From positions 62,001 through 126,000 of the forward strand of contig NZ_JAKOAV010000003.1 in assembly GCF_029478095.1 (NCBI RefSeq): a stretch of 64,000 nucleotides of DNA, given 5' to 3'. The notes under the pieces are model-generated. The model saw nothing but the letters and a program-made list of their open reading frames with translations. It searched no databases and was not told the origin of the DNA. Below are positions 19,397 through 29,320 of this stretch, in pieces; positions within the stretch are counted from its first letter, which is position 1, and each line of letters starts with the position of its first letter. Both the position numbers and the translations under genes were made by a program. The DNA comes from Pelotomaculum isophthalicicum JI (GTDB taxonomy: Bacteria > Bacillota > Desulfotomaculia > Desulfotomaculales > Pelotomaculaceae).

Positions 19397-22324
19397 ATGG
19401 TAAAAAAACGGGTACATGAAATAGCAAAAGAACTTAACATAGAAAGCAAGGAAATAATAAATAAGTTGAGTGGTATTGGAATAAACGTTAAATCTCATAT
19501 GAGCGCATTGGAAGACAGTGAGGTTGAACGTTTGCTGAGATTATACCGTAAAGAAACTCCAAAGAATGAGAAACCGGCACCTGAGCCTGCGCCAGCGGTG
19601 TCGCAGGAGCAAAAGGTGAAGAATAAAAGTGAGTCATCAGCGACGGAATTTAACAAGACCAGAAAAACTGGGGGGCAGCAAGGTGATCAAAGGAAGGGCG
19701 GCAAGACTTCGGAGACGAACTATTACCGTGGCCCTGGCTTAGTTGACCGCGTTCCTTCTCGTCCACCGGACAGACGTTTTGAAGAAAAACCAGTGCAAGG
19801 AGAAAAAACCCAAGTAAAAAGCGACCAGGGGGCGAAAGGTAAAACTTTTGAGGGGTTTAAAGAGCGTCAAGCGTTCGACAGACCACGAAACCAGCCCCAA
19901 GGTAATAGGACCGATGGCGGGCGTCCGGAGAGGCCTTCACAAGATCGGATGCAAAATAGCCGGCCGCAGCAGGAAGGCGGTCGCCAGGAGCGTCCGCCGC
20001 AAAGTAAACAACAGCAAAACCGTCCTCCCCAAAATAATAGTCCGGCCCAACGTTACGATCGAGGTAAAACAGGGCCAGGCCGGTCTGCTGACTTTAGACA
20101 GCAGGGAGCGCCCAGACCGGGTAGTGCAACCAGTTCCAAGGGTACTGGACCACAACGGTGGAGTGACCGTGGCGCAAGACCGGGGGGGCAACCGGGTGCA
20201 AGACCAGGTGGTCAACAAGGTACAAGACCGGGCGGTCAACCAGGCGCTAGACCAAGGCCAGTTGATCGACCTGCTCAATCCGGCGCCAACCAAGGTTCCA
20301 GGATAAAAACAGATTTAACAGTGACGAAGCCACAAGGGCGGCGTGATGATAAAGAACGCACCTATCTTGATAAACCAAAGACTCAAGATAAGCCAAAATC
20401 TCAGGTTGGGCGGCCAGGTAACAAAGGACGTTATGATAAACGTGCGGTAGCCTTAGATAATATTGATGAAAAGCCGCGATTAAGGGCTGCTACAGGTGGT
20501 TCGCGTAAAAAAGGAAACTTTAAAAACCAAGAAAGTCACCAAGCTGGTCCGGCTCAACCTGTGGAAAAAAAGCCAGTAGTTATCGGTGAGTCAATAACGG
20601 TACAAGAATTGGCAGTCAAGATACACAAAACCCCGGCTGAACTGATTAAAAAATTAATGCAGCTTGGTGTGCTGGCCACGATTAATCAGGAGATTGACAG
20701 CGATACAGCAAGCTTGCTGGCTGTGGAATTCGGATATGAAGTCGAGGTTAAGCTGCCGGTTGACTTGGAAGCGTTGTTGATGCAAGAACCGGAAGAGGAT
20801 TCCAAGCTATTGGCGCAAAGGCCTTGTATTGTTACTGTGATGGGACATGTTGACCATGGCAAGACTTCGCTGTTAGACGCCATCAGACAGACTAACGTGA
20901 CTGCCACAGAGGCTGGCGGAATAACTCAGCATATTGGCGCTTATCAGGTTGAACATAGTGGTAAGCGAATCACTTTTGTTGATACACCGGGACATGAAGC
21001 TTTTACGGCTATGCGGGCGCGTGGCGCGCAGGTTACTGACATTGCCATCCTGGTGGTTGCGGCTGAAGACGGGGTAATGCCTCAGACAATTGAGGCGATA
21101 AATCACGCCAAAGAGGCGGAAGTGCCGATAATTGTAGCTATCAACAAGATGGATAAACCCGGGGCTAATCCTGAAAGAGTAAAGCAGGAGCTTACTGAAC
21201 ATGGATTGATAGCCGAGGAATGGGGCGGGGATACTATCTGTGTTAATGTTTCTGCCGTCAAACGCGAAGGGTTAAAAGACCTTTTAGAAATGATCCTGCT
21301 GGTGGCTGAAATGAAAGAATTAAAAGCCAATCCTGAGCGTCCGGCCCGGGGAACCGTGATAGAAGCGGAACTTGATAAAGGTCGCGGACCCGTAGCCACT
21401 GTGCTTGTGCAAAACGGTACTCTAATGATTGGCGATAACATTATAGCTGGTTCTGCCATTGGGCGGGTACGCGCCATGATTGACGATAAAGGGCGTCGTG
21501 TAAAAAAAGCCGGGCCTTCCACACCTGTTGAAGTACTGGGCTTTTCGGAAACACCGATGGCAGGGGACGTATTTATTGTTGTACAGGATGAAAAATTGGC
21601 CAGGAATATTGTTTCACGCAGACAGATTAAGAAACGGGAAGAAGAATTAAAAAATACTACCAGAGTATCCCTGGACGACTTGTTTAAACGTATTCAGGAA
21701 GGCCAGATCAAGGAACTGGGGATTATAGTTAAGGCGGATGTGCAGGGTTCGGTTGAAGCTTTGCGGCAGGCACTGGAGCGGTTGAATACCGGAGAGGTAA
21801 AAGTTAATATTATCCATGGTGGAGTCGGTGCTATCTCTGAAACTGATATTATGCTGGCGTCGGCATCTAACGCCATCATTTTAGGATTTAACGTGCGTCC
21901 GGACGTAAACGCCAGAAAAGCTGCGGAGAATGAGAAAGTTGATGTGCGGCTGTATAGGGTTATATATGAAGCGATTGAGGACGTTAAGGCGGCCATGAGC
22001 GGCTTGCTGGAGCCGGAGTATAAAGAAGTGGCTCAGGGCAGGGCGGAAATAAGGAAGATTTTCAAGGCTTCAAAAATAGGTACTATAGCAGGGTGTTATG
22101 TTTTAGAGGGTAAGATCGAAAGGGACGCCGGCGTTCGGTTGGTGCGTGACGGTATAGTTATCCATGAAGGGAAATTAAATTCCTTAAAGCGGTTTAAAGA
22201 TGACGTAAAAGAAGTGTTGCAAGGGTACGAGTGTGGCCTTGCTTTTGAAAAATTCAATGAAATGCAAGAGGGAGACGTTGTTGAGGCATTTACCGTTGAA
22301 GCTGTTAAAAGGGAACTCGCTTAA
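19397..22324 (+). CDS. infB: Translation initiation factor IF-2
   Basis: IF-2 is the GTPase that places fMet-tRNA on the 30S subunit and promotes subunit joining. In 975 residues there is an N-terminal IF2_N domain (1-55), a long disordered linker rich in Q, P, R and G (about 60-395) that includes repeated [18 protein letters not shown] units, a second IF2_N domain near 400-450, and the G domain with GHVDHGKTS at about 482-490, DTPGHEAF and NKMD. C-terminal domains II-IV are complete. ATG 19397, behind ATGGAGGTG, is preferred over the in-frame upstream start at 19337. Confidence 0.96.
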   Translation: MVKKRVHEIAKELNIESKEIINKLSGIGINVKSHMSALEDSEVERLLRLYRKETPKNEKPAPEPAPAVSQEQKVKNKSESSATEFNKTRKTGGQQGDQRKGGKTSETNYYRGPGLVDRVPSRPPDRRFEEKPVQGEKTQVKSDQGAKGKTFEGFKERQAFDRPRNQPQGNRTDGGRPERPSQDRMQNSRPQQEGGRQERPPQSKQQQNRPPQNNSPAQRYDRGKTGPGRSADFRQQGAPRPGSATSSKGTGPQRWSDRGARPGGQPGARPGGQQGTRPGGQPGARPRPVDRPAQSGANQGSRIKTDLTVTKPQGRRDDKERTYLDKPKTQDKPKSQVGRPGNKGRYDKRAVALDNIDEKPRLRAATGGSRKKGNFKNQESHQAGPAQPVEKKPVVIGESITVQELAVKIHKTPAELIKKLMQLGVLATINQEIDSDTASLLAVEFGYEVEVKLPVDLEALLMQEPEEDSKLLAQRPCIVTVMGHVDHGKTSLLDAIRQTNVTATEAGGITQHIGAYQVEHSGKRITFVDTPGHEAFTAMRARGAQVTDIAILVVAAEDGVMPQTIEAINHAKEAEVPIIVAINKMDKPGANPERVKQELTEHGLIAEEWGGDTICVNVSAVKREGLKDLLEMILLVAEMKELKANPERPARGTVIEAELDKGRGPVATVLVQNGTLMIGDNIIAGSAIGRVRAMIDDKGRRVKKAGPSTPVEVLGFSETPMAGDVFIVVQDEKLARNIVSRRQIKKREEELKNTTRVSLDDLFKRIQEGQIKELGIIVKADVQGSVEALRQALERLNTGEVKVNIIHGGVGAISETDIMLASASNAIILGFNVRPDVNARKAAENEKVDVRLYRVIYEAIEDVKAAMSGLLEPEYKEVAQGRAEIRKIFKASKIGTIAGCYVLEGKIERDAGVRLVRDGIVIHEGKLNSLKRFKDDVKEVLQGYECGLAFEKFNEMQEGDVVEAFTVEAVKRELA

Positions 22325-22380
22325 ATTTAGATATAGAAAGTCGTATTTAACCACTAACCTCTCATTGGGGGTGTTTGGCA

Positions 22381-22740
22381 ATGTCTTTCCGTTCCGAACG
22401 GTTAGCGGAAGCCATAAAAAAGGAAGTTTCTGAGTTGCTAAGGGATGAAATGAAAGATCCACGGGTAGGTTTTGTCAGCATCACTTCAGTAAAAGTTTCA
22501 AAGGATTTACGCTATGCTGATATTTTTGCCAGCGTTTACGGGGAACCAGCAGCACAAAAGGCTTCTATGGCAGCGCTTACAAAAGCGCAGGGATTTATAA
22601 GAAGTGAGTTGGGCAAGCGAATCCGGCTTCGTTACACTCCGGAAATTACTTTTAAATTAGATCAATCAATAGGACAGGGCGCACGTTTAATTAAGCTTAT
22701 GGAAGAAGTCCGAGGGGAAGGTGGCCCTTCCAATGAGTAA
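22381..22740 (+). CDS. rbfA: Ribosome-binding factor A
   Basis: RbfA is a KH-fold 30S maturation factor that binds near 16S helix 1. The 119-residue product has the [19 protein letters not shown] start, the [24 protein letters not shown] core and the [12 protein letters not shown] strand. ATG 22381 is 9 nt after GGGGGTG and is preferred to TTG 22375. It overlaps the nrnA start by 8 nt, indicating coupled translation. Confidence 0.95.
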   Translation: MSFRSERLAEAIKKEVSELLRDEMKDPRVGFVSITSVKVSKDLRYADIFASVYGEPAAQKASMAALTKAQGFIRSELGKRIRLRYTPEITFKLDQSIGQGARLIKLMEEVRGEGGPSNE

Positions 22741-23710
22741 GCTCGAAGTGATTGCCCGGGCAGTGAGCAACATAAAGCACGCGTTAATATGCGGTCATAT
22801 CATGCCCGATGGTGACTGCCTAGGATCGGTACTGGCTTTAGCGCTGATCTTGAAACAGCTTGGCAAAGAAGCAACAGTAGCCGGTCCCGATCCTGTACCT
22901 GAAATATACGAGTTTTTGCCCGGCATACAAGGCTACCGGGCAGGCAGCCCACCGGAAGGAGATTACGACACGCTTATTGCTTTGGATTGCCCCGTTGCGG
23001 AAAGATTAGGTATTGGCTACCGGGACTTGCCCGGGCGTGATTTGACCGTTATTAATATAGATCATCATGCCAGCACAAATTCTTACGGGACGTACAGGTA
23101 TATTGATCCACAAGCGGCGGCGGTCGGAGAAATCATATTTGACTTGTTGCAGTTAATGAAGGTTAATATTTCTTTAGATGTGGCAATTTGTTTGTACACG
23201 GCGATTGTTACTGATACCGGTTCATTTCAATATGAGAGTACTACACCCGACACACATAGACGAGTGGCCAGGTTGATTGAGATCGGTGTACCTGTTTCCC
23301 GGATAAACGTTCTTCTTTATGAAGAAAAATCGCGGATGTGCCAACTTTTATTAAGCGCAGCGTTAAAAACCCTCTCGTTTAGCAATTGCGGCCAAGTGGC
23401 TTGGATGATTGTCACGCGTGATATGCTCAGGGACACCGGGGCGAAAGATGAGCATACAGAAGGAATCGTGAACTATGCCCGATCAATTAAAGGTGTTGAA
23501 GTAGGACTTCTTTTTCATGAGTTGCCGGACGGCAAATATAAAATCAGTTTTCGTTCAAAAAAAACAGTGGATGTGAACCGGCTGGCTGCTTATTTTGGCG
23601 GCGGCGGTCATTTGCGTGCTGCTGGTTGTGAAATCTCAGGAAATATTAACATAATTGAAAAAGAGGTGGTCGCGGCGGCAGTTTGTGCAGCCGGAGGAGC
23701 GGGGTTGTGA
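22733..23710 (+). CDS. nrnA: NrnA-type DHH phosphoesterase (nanoRNase/pAp phosphatase)
   Basis: This DHH/DHHA1 phosphoesterase degrades oligoribonucleotides and dephosphorylates pAp; some relatives act on linear dinucleotides from c-di-AMP or c-di-GMP. Manganese-site motifs are present: [12 protein letters not shown] near the N-terminus, ALDCP and [11 protein letters not shown]. The DHHA1 domain ends with the substrate loop [10 protein letters not shown]. About 325 residues is normal. ATG 22733 is used; a GTG four codons upstream (22721) is also possible. The gene sits between rbfA and truB as in many Firmicutes. Confidence 0.92.
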   Translation: MSKLEVIARAVSNIKHALICGHIMPDGDCLGSVLALALILKQLGKEATVAGPDPVPEIYEFLPGIQGYRAGSPPEGDYDTLIALDCPVAERLGIGYRDLPGRDLTVINIDHHASTNSYGTYRYIDPQAAAVGEIIFDLLQLMKVNISLDVAICLYTAIVTDTGSFQYESTTPDTHRRVARLIEIGVPVSRINVLLYEEKSRMCQLLLSAALKTLSFSNCGQVAWMIVTRDMLRDTGAKDEHTEGIVNYARSIKGVEVGLLFHELPDGKYKISFRSKKTVDVNRLAAYFGGGGHLRAAGCEISGNINIIEKEVVAAAVCAAGGAGL

Positions 23711-23711
23711 T

Positions 23712-24650
23712 ATGAATGGAATTATTAATGTGCTGAAACCTCCCGGGATGACCTCCCACGATGTTGTTGATTTTATCCGCCGCACATTTAAAATAAATAA
23801 AGTTGGACACACCGGAACACTAGATCCCGGAGCAGCCGGTGTGCTGGTTGTTTGTCTGGGCCGTGCCACCCGTGCAGCCCGGTTTATTACCGGGGACGAT
23901 AAAGAGTATCGCGCGGAAATTACTTTTGGTGTCGTTACTACTACAGGGGATTCCTTTGGTGAAGTGATAGACGAACGAGATGCTTCACGTTTGACCGCGG
24001 AAGCCGTCAAGGCTTCTTTACCGGTTTTTACCGGGGAGATTAGCCAGGTGCCGCCAATGGTGTCCGCTTTAAAATGGCACGGAAAAAAGCTTTACGAATT
24101 GGCTAGAGCTGGTATGTCTATCGAACGCCAACCGCGTGTTGTTACCGTCCACAAGCTTGAGTATATAGACGGTACCGGCTGGAGTTGCCCGAACCCGGTG
24201 GCGTTTGTGCACTTAACTTGCTCTAAGGGGACATATGTCCGGACACTTTGTGAGGATATCGGCGATTACCTGGGATGTGGAGCACATATGTCGTTTCTGG
24301 TACGAACAAGAGTAGGTGTTTTTCATATTGCTGATTCATATACTCTAGAAGATATTAAGTTGTTTGCTGTAGCCGGGAAAACGGAACATAATTTTTCTAA
24401 TATGGTTATTCCTGTGGAGAAAGCGCTATTAGGTTTACCGCCTGTTAAAGTAAAAAGCGCCGCAGTTACAGCGGTCAGTTCAGGCTCAAAGCTTTATTTG
24501 CCCGGAGTGGCAGAACTGCCTGACGGTTTGACAGAAGGTGTTCTTGTTCGACTGCAAGGCCCGGAAGGGTTGTTGGCTGTTGCAAAGACTGATCTTGATC
24601 CGGATGACACGAGCAGGTTTGTATTTAAACCCGTTTGTGTGCTGGTATAA
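23712..24650 (+). CDS. truB: tRNA pseudouridine-55 synthase
   Basis: TruB makes pseudouridine 55 in the T-loop of tRNA. The 312-residue product starts with NGIINVLKPPGMTSHDVV and has the catalytic D38 in VGHTGTLDPGAAGVL, the KEYRAEITFG strand and the SKGTYVRTLCEDIG motif II segment. ATG 23712 lies 2 nt after the nrnA stop; the ribosome site GGAGGAG is inside the end of nrnA. A C-terminal PUA-like tail is present. Confidence 0.95.
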   Translation: MNGIINVLKPPGMTSHDVVDFIRRTFKINKVGHTGTLDPGAAGVLVVCLGRATRAARFITGDDKEYRAEITFGVVTTTGDSFGEVIDERDASRLTAEAVKASLPVFTGEISQVPPMVSALKWHGKKLYELARAGMSIERQPRVVTVHKLEYIDGTGWSCPNPVAFVHLTCSKGTYVRTLCEDIGDYLGCGAHMSFLVRTRVGVFHIADSYTLEDIKLFAVAGKTEHNFSNMVIPVEKALLGLPPVKVKSAAVTAVSSGSKLYLPGVAELPDGLTEGVLVRLQGPEGLLAVAKTDLDPDDTSRFVFKPVCVLV

Positions 24651-24756
24651 TCATGTTAAATAAGGAAATCAAATCGTTGTTTGCGCTAGTGCGGACAACG
24701 AATAGGCAATAAATCCGAAATACGGACCGGCTCCGTTCAGACAGGAGGTTGTTAAT

Positions 24757-25686
24757 TTGAACATTTACCGCCATTGGCAAGGGTTAAAGGATAAACATAA
24801 ACGGCTGGTAGTCGGTCTGGGGAACTTCGACGGGGTACATATCGGCCATCAAAAACTGATTTCTGAGATAGTGAGCTTGGCTAAGGAAATTGGCGGCACA
24901 CCGGCTGTTTTTACTTTTCATCCTCATCCACTAGCCGTTCTGTATCCGGATAAGTGTCCGTCATTTCTTCTATCACAGGAAGCGAAACAAAAGTTCATGG
25001 CTAGGCTGGATGTCAAAGTACTGTTGCTGGTACCTTTCGACCTTGAATTTGCCGCACTTTCTCCTGAAGATTTTATTAAGACGGTTCTTTGCGATGAGCT
25101 AGGAGCCAGTGGTGTTGTGGTTGGGTATAATTATACTTTCGGTCACTATGGCCGGGGAACACCAGCCTTGCTGGAACAGCAAGCTGCTAAATACAATTAC
25201 CAGTTACGCGTGGTTCCCCCGGTAATGGTTGAAGGTCAGGTAATCAGCAGCACTTTGATCAGGGAGTTGCTGATGAAAGGTCAGGTAGCTGAGTCGGCTA
25301 AGTTTTTAGGGTATTATCCGTTTATTGAAGGACAGGTTGTGACGGGGGAAAGACGGGGCGGCTCCCTTGGATATCCTACCGCCAACCTTAATATAGAACA
25401 AACATTGCTTGTTCCCGCAAATGGTGTTTATTCAGTTAAAGTGTATGTTGATAATGAAACCTACCTCGGAGTGGCAAATATCGGTGTCAAACCAACATTT
25501 CAGGGTAGCACGAGGAACATTGAAGTGCATTTGTTGGACTTTTACCAGGATCTATATGGAAAAAATATAAAAGTAAAATTTACCAGGCGGTTAAGGGAGG
25601 AAAAAAGATTTATGACTTCAACCGATCTGGTTAAACAAATAGAGCAGGATATTATGGAGACCCGTGCGGGGGTCGAAAGCAAATGA
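24757..25686 (+). CDS. ribF: Bifunctional riboflavin kinase / FAD synthetase
   Basis: RibF phosphorylates riboflavin to FMN and adenylylates FMN to FAD. The 309-residue product has the N-terminal adenylyltransferase domain with GNFDGVHIGHQ at 22-32 and the VVGYNYTFGHYGRG loop, and the C-terminal kinase domain with RGGSLGYPTANL and FEVHLLDF-like (here IEVHLLDF) segments. The start is a TTG eight nt after AGGAGGT. The 106-nt gap after truB contains a TCGTTGT...ACAACGA inverted repeat (about 24674-24701), otherwise nothing notable. Confidence 0.95.
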   Translation: MNIYRHWQGLKDKHKRLVVGLGNFDGVHIGHQKLISEIVSLAKEIGGTPAVFTFHPHPLAVLYPDKCPSFLLSQEAKQKFMARLDVKVLLLVPFDLEFAALSPEDFIKTVLCDELGASGVVVGYNYTFGHYGRGTPALLEQQAAKYNYQLRVVPPVMVEGQVISSTLIRELLMKGQVAESAKFLGYYPFIEGQVVTGERRGGSLGYPTANLNIEQTLLVPANGVYSVKVYVDNETYLGVANIGVKPTFQGSTRNIEVHLLDFYQDLYGKNIKVKFTRRLREEKRFMTSTDLVKQIEQDIMETRAGVESK

Positions 25687-25727
25687 ATAAAAAATAACAA
25701 CTTTCAATATAAATTTAATAGGCAGCG

Positions 25728-25757
25728 TTTACATAAGTGCCAGGTTTGTGCTACAAT
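25728..25757 (+). promoter_or_regulatory. Promoter for the small-ORF pair
   Basis: TTTACA (25728-25733), an 18-nt spacer and TACAAT (25752-25757) form a likely sigma-A promoter about 45 nt upstream of the first small ORF. Confidence 0.5.
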
Positions 25758-25799
25758 TATCGCGTTAAACGTCCCGTATCATGAAAGGAGGCGTTTACC

Positions 25800-26027
25800 T
25801 TGACAGTTCCAAAATTTGATTCTCCAGAAGAGGAAATCAAGAAGTGGTTAAATTATATCGCTTTGATTTGTCTGAGCGAGGAGTTCCAGTCCTTGAAAAA
25901 AGAGCTGGAAAGCATTTACCTCCAATCGAACATGGAAAATGTCCGGTTAACAGCCTTCGAGGATGCTCTATACGCCTTTCTCTCGCAAGAGAGGGACGAA
26001 CAAGTATACCAATCTAACGCGTATTAG
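25800..26027 (+). CDS. Small acidic protein of unknown function
   Basis: This 75-residue ORF starts at a TTG behind a strong AAAGGAGGCG ribosome site and has its own promoter, so it is very likely translated. The product is helical in appearance (EEEIKKWLNYIALICLSEE, FQSLKKELESIYL) and acidic, with no signal peptide, membrane segment or known motif. It lies 12 nt before another small ORF encoding a basic protein; the acidic/basic pairing recalls toxin-antitoxin pairs, but nothing direct supports that. Confidence 0.6.
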   Translation: MTVPKFDSPEEEIKKWLNYIALICLSEEFQSLKKELESIYLQSNMENVRLTAFEDALYAFLSQERDEQVYQSNAY

Positions 26028-26039
26028 AGCCTAAAACAG

Positions 26040-26261
26040 ATGAAGGTAATTATTACTGAACACGCCCGCAAGCGATTACGGGATTTGAGACAGGATAGGA
26101 TTACTATAGCAGACATAATTAACGCTGCCAGTGGCATACCAGGACGCATACCGACAGCTACCAGATTTAGGGGGTTTTTGGCAAAGCCCGGTAGAGTGTT
26201 TGATATTGTTGCCAAGGATATACCAGGCGGTCGCCTGGTAATTACAATAATCGGGAAGTAA
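26040..26261 (+). CDS. Small basic protein, DUF4258-like
   Basis: This 73-residue basic product begins MKVIITEHARKRLRDLRQDRIT and ends with GRVFDIVAKDIPGGRLVITIIGK. A leading H-A-x-x-R-L helix with later beta strands is the general pattern of DUF4258 and RelE-like small folds, so a distant relationship is possible. It has no strong ribosome site of its own (only AAAACAG upstream), which suggests translation coupled to the preceding ORF. Function unknown; a toxin-like role is only one option. Confidence 0.5.
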   Translation: MKVIITEHARKRLRDLRQDRITIADIINAASGIPGRIPTATRFRGFLAKPGRVFDIVAKDIPGGRLVITIIGK

Positions 26262-26347
26262 CCTTCCCAAAGAACTGCAGGCTAGGTAACACGTTCTCCG
26301 GCGGTTGACTTGGCCGGCAGCGATTAATTAAAAAGGAGGTGAACAGC

Positions 26348-26617
26348 ATGGCTTTGACTACTGAAAGCAAACAAAACATTATTTCCCAACATAAGCTTCA
26401 CGATAACGACACTGGTTCTCCAGAAGTTCAGATTGCTATTTTGACGGAAAGGATTAATAATCTTACCAGTCACTTGCAGCAACATAAGGGTGACCACCAC
26501 TCACGCCGGGGTTTGTTAAAGATGGTTGGCCAAAGAAGGGCCTTGCTAAACTATCTACGTGACCGGCATTTTGATCGATATCGTTCACTTATCGAAAAAC
26601 TTGGTTTAAGAAAGTAG
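26348..26617 (+). CDS. rpsO: 30S ribosomal protein S15
   Basis: S15 organises the central domain of 16S rRNA and often represses its own mRNA. The 89-residue product shows [36 protein letters not shown] and the C-terminal [12 protein letters not shown] segment. ATG 26348 follows AAGGAGGTG at 26332-26340; the GTG at 26339 is inside that ribosome site. pnp follows, the widely conserved rpsO-pnp order, with a terminator-like hairpin between. Confidence 0.97.
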   Translation: MALTTESKQNIISQHKLHDNDTGSPEVQIAILTERINNLTSHLQQHKGDHHSRRGLLKMVGQRRALLNYLRDRHFDRYRSLIEKLGLRK

Positions 26618-26627
26618 CGATGTTCAT

Positions 26628-26660
26628 GAAGCGGGCTAATTCACCCGCTTCTTCGTCATA
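26628..26660 (+). terminator. Hairpin between rpsO and pnp
   Basis: An 8-bp stem, GAAGCGGG (26628-26635) with CCCGCTTC (26644-26651), is followed by TTCGTC and then a T-run (GGGGGTTTTT) further on. It may be a partial terminator or an RNA-processing signal between rpsO and pnp. Confidence 0.6.
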
Positions 26661-26770
26661 TGCGGGGGTTTTTGTGATTTTATTTTACCCCGAAAGGAAA
26701 TACTAATAAGAACGTCGAAGATATATTTTGTTAAATGTTTCATGTCTGTTACAGGAGGTATAGCGACTCA

Positions 26771-28999
26771 ATGCTAAATAACCAGGTTTTAATCAGAGAA
26801 ATTCTCGTCGGTGGTCGCCCGATGATCTTAGAGACTGGTAGACTGGCAAAACAAGCGAGTGGTTCCGTACTTGTCCGTTACGGTGATACTGTTGTCCTGG
26901 TCACCGCCACTATGGCCGGCCACGTCAGGGCAGGGATTGATTTCTTTCCACTTACAGTGGATTATGAGGAAAGGTTCTATGCTGTTGGAAAGATACCGGG
27001 CGGTTTTATAAAGAGAGAAAGTCGTCCCAGTGAGAAAGCTGTTCTTTCCGGACGATTGATCGACCGTCCAATTCGTCCTCTGTTCCCTAAAGAAATGCGC
27101 AATGAGGTCCAAGTTATAGCTACAATAATGTCCGTGGACCAAGATCATGCTCCTGAAATAGCCGCCATGATCGGTGCTTCAGCAGCGTTGCATATTTCAG
27201 AAATCCCCTTAAAATATCCAATTGGTGGTGTTATCGTAGGCCGGGTGGACGGGCAGTTTGTGATTAACCCCGTTTTAGCCCAAATCGAAAAGAGCGACAT
27301 GCATCTGGTGGTTGCCGGTACCGGGGAAGCAGTAATGATGGTAGAGGCGGGTGCCCGTGAGATTCCGGAAGCGGTCATGCTGGAGGCAATTTCTTTCGGA
27401 CATGACTCTGTGAAAGAAATCGTTAACTTTATTGAAAAGTTTCGTGATGAAGCCCTTGCTATAGGCCTGGCCAAGGAAAAAGTAATACCCGATATAGCCG
27501 AACCCGGGAACGATATTATTGAAGCAGTAACCGGGCCTGCCGAGGAAAAACTCGAAGTTGCCCTTCGGCGGTGTGTGAATGAAAAGCTTATTAAACAAGC
27601 CCGTGAATCATACTTGGATGATGTTAAGAACGAGTTAGCGGGGCAGTTCATCGAAACTTTTCCGGATCAGGAAAATTTAATAAGTACAGTTATTGACGCG
27701 GTTGAAAAGAAGATCGTTCGCCGTATGATTACAACAGAAGGAGTGCGTATTGACGGGCGGGCACTAACTGAGGTGCGCCCGATATCCGTTGAAGTTGGTG
27801 TTTTGCCACGACCCCACGGATCCGGGCTGTTTACCAGGGGACAAACCCAAATCCTTTCAGCGGTAACCCTGGGGACAATATCCGACGAGCAGATTTTGGA
27901 CGGTCTTGGGGTGGAAGAATCCAAGCGCTTTATGCACCATTATAATTTTCCACCTTTTAGTGTGGGTGAAACCAGGCCGATGAGATCACCCGGCCGCAGG
28001 GAAATCGGACACGGAGCGCTGGCGGAACGGGCGCTTTCAGCAGTTATTCCAACTGAAGAAGAATTCCCGTACACCATTCGCCTTGTTTCCGAAGCTCTTG
28101 AGTCAAACGGTTCAACCTCCATGGGTAGTGTGTGCGGCAGTTGTTTAGCTTTAATGGATGCCGGAGTTCCAATTAAAGCGCCCGTTGCCGGTGTTGCCAT
28201 GGGCCTGATTAAAGAAGGCGATAATCACTCAGTGCTTACTGATATCCAGGGGTTTGAAGATCACCTTGGTGATATGGACTTTAAAGTCGCAGGAACTGCC
28301 AAAGGGATTACCGCTCTCCAAATGGATATCAAAATCGCCGGCATCACCCAGGAAGTTTTTGAACAAGCTCTGGCACAGGCACATGATGGACGCATGCATA
28401 TATTAAATAAAATAATTGAAGTTATACCCGCTCCCAGGCCGGAATTGTCGCCACACGCCCCGCGTATTATCCATACCACAATTGACCCGGATAAAATACG
28501 CGACGTTATTGGGCCTGGTGGCAAGATTATTAAGAAAATCGTTGAGGAAACCGGTGCGGATATAGACATTGAAGATGACGGACGGGTGTTTATATCATCT
28601 GTTGACCAGGAAAAAGGTAAGATAGCCCTGCAGATTATCGAATCATTAACAAAGGAAATTCAAGCCGGCGAGATTTATAACGGACGAGTTACCAAGGTAA
28701 TGGACTTTGGATGTTTTGTTGAAATTATTCCGGGAGTTCTGGGATTGCCGGGTAAAGAAGGCCTTGTTCATATTTCCCAGCTTGAACACCACAGGGTAAA
28801 CAAGGTTGAGGATGTTGTTAAAGAAGGGGATATGATCCTGGTTAAAACAATCGGATATGATAATCAAGGCCGGTTAAAGCTATCCAAGAAAGATGTTACG
28901 CCTGCGCCGGAAGGAAAAGTCCCCAGAGAGGACCGTGGAGACAGGCCTCGCGACCGGGGATCGCGGCCGCAGAGACGCCGTGAATTCGGCCGAAGCTAA
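26771..28999 (+). CDS. pnp: Polyribonucleotide nucleotidyltransferase (PNPase)
   Basis: PNPase is the phosphorolytic 3'-5' exoribonuclease of the RNA degradosome. The 742-residue product has two RNase PH domains separated by a helical linker (second domain with [14 protein letters not shown] and the [14 protein letters not shown] segment), then a KH domain ([13 protein letters not shown] near 560) and an S1 domain ([15 protein letters not shown]) and a short Arg/Gly-rich tail. ATG 26771 lies 11 nt after AGGAGGT; the longer in-frame start at 26735 adds unrelated residues. Confidence 0.97.
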   Translation: MLNNQVLIREILVGGRPMILETGRLAKQASGSVLVRYGDTVVLVTATMAGHVRAGIDFFPLTVDYEERFYAVGKIPGGFIKRESRPSEKAVLSGRLIDRPIRPLFPKEMRNEVQVIATIMSVDQDHAPEIAAMIGASAALHISEIPLKYPIGGVIVGRVDGQFVINPVLAQIEKSDMHLVVAGTGEAVMMVEAGAREIPEAVMLEAISFGHDSVKEIVNFIEKFRDEALAIGLAKEKVIPDIAEPGNDIIEAVTGPAEEKLEVALRRCVNEKLIKQARESYLDDVKNELAGQFIETFPDQENLISTVIDAVEKKIVRRMITTEGVRIDGRALTEVRPISVEVGVLPRPHGSGLFTRGQTQILSAVTLGTISDEQILDGLGVEESKRFMHHYNFPPFSVGETRPMRSPGRREIGHGALAERALSAVIPTEEEFPYTIRLVSEALESNGSTSMGSVCGSCLALMDAGVPIKAPVAGVAMGLIKEGDNHSVLTDIQGFEDHLGDMDFKVAGTAKGITALQMDIKIAGITQEVFEQALAQAHDGRMHILNKIIEVIPAPRPELSPHAPRIIHTTIDPDKIRDVIGPGGKIIKKIVEETGADIDIEDDGRVFISSVDQEKGKIALQIIESLTKEIQAGEIYNGRVTKVMDFGCFVEIIPGVLGLPGKEGLVHISQLEHHRVNKVEDVVKEGDMILVKTIGYDNQGRLKLSKKDVTPAPEGKVPREDRGDRPRDRGSRPQRRREFGRS

Positions 29000-29040
29000 T
29001 CTAAATGAAATTGGTATTAAATTTGGGGTAATTACTGGGA

Positions 29041-29130
29041 CAAGAGTCAGGAGTCAGAATTCAGAATGAGAGATCGGTTTATTATCTTTAAGTATTCTGA
29101 ATTCTGACTCCTGAATTCTGATTACCTGAT
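29041..29130 (+). repeat. Dispersed GGAGTCA-arm element, copy C
   Basis: The left arm segment 29048-29067 (CAGGAGTCAGAATTCAGAAT) is perfectly complementary to 29094-29113, giving a 20-bp stem with a 26-nt loop holding the GAGAGATCGG core. It ends with CTGATTACCTGATTTTTATTT, so it could also act as a terminator 40 nt after pnp. The rest of the pnp-M16 gap (29131-29320) is AT-rich leader with no gene seen. Confidence 0.9.
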
Positions 29131-29320
29131 TTTTATTTAATAATTGTCCTGTGCAATGCATAGGATTTGTTAAGAAGTTAACGGTTAATAATCAAGCGGG
29201 AAATTGGGAAACCTGATAAGGGGCGTATCTCAGCTTTTTTATATATGTTGTTCAGATTTAAAGGAATTAGATCAAATATCACGAATATGTTTGAGGATGT
29301 ATTTTATAGGAGGTTCCTTT

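Noticed and set aside
19848-20306. A 152-codon + strand frame within infB
   Set aside because: It is the out-of-frame reading of the repetitive IF-2 linker and has no homology.
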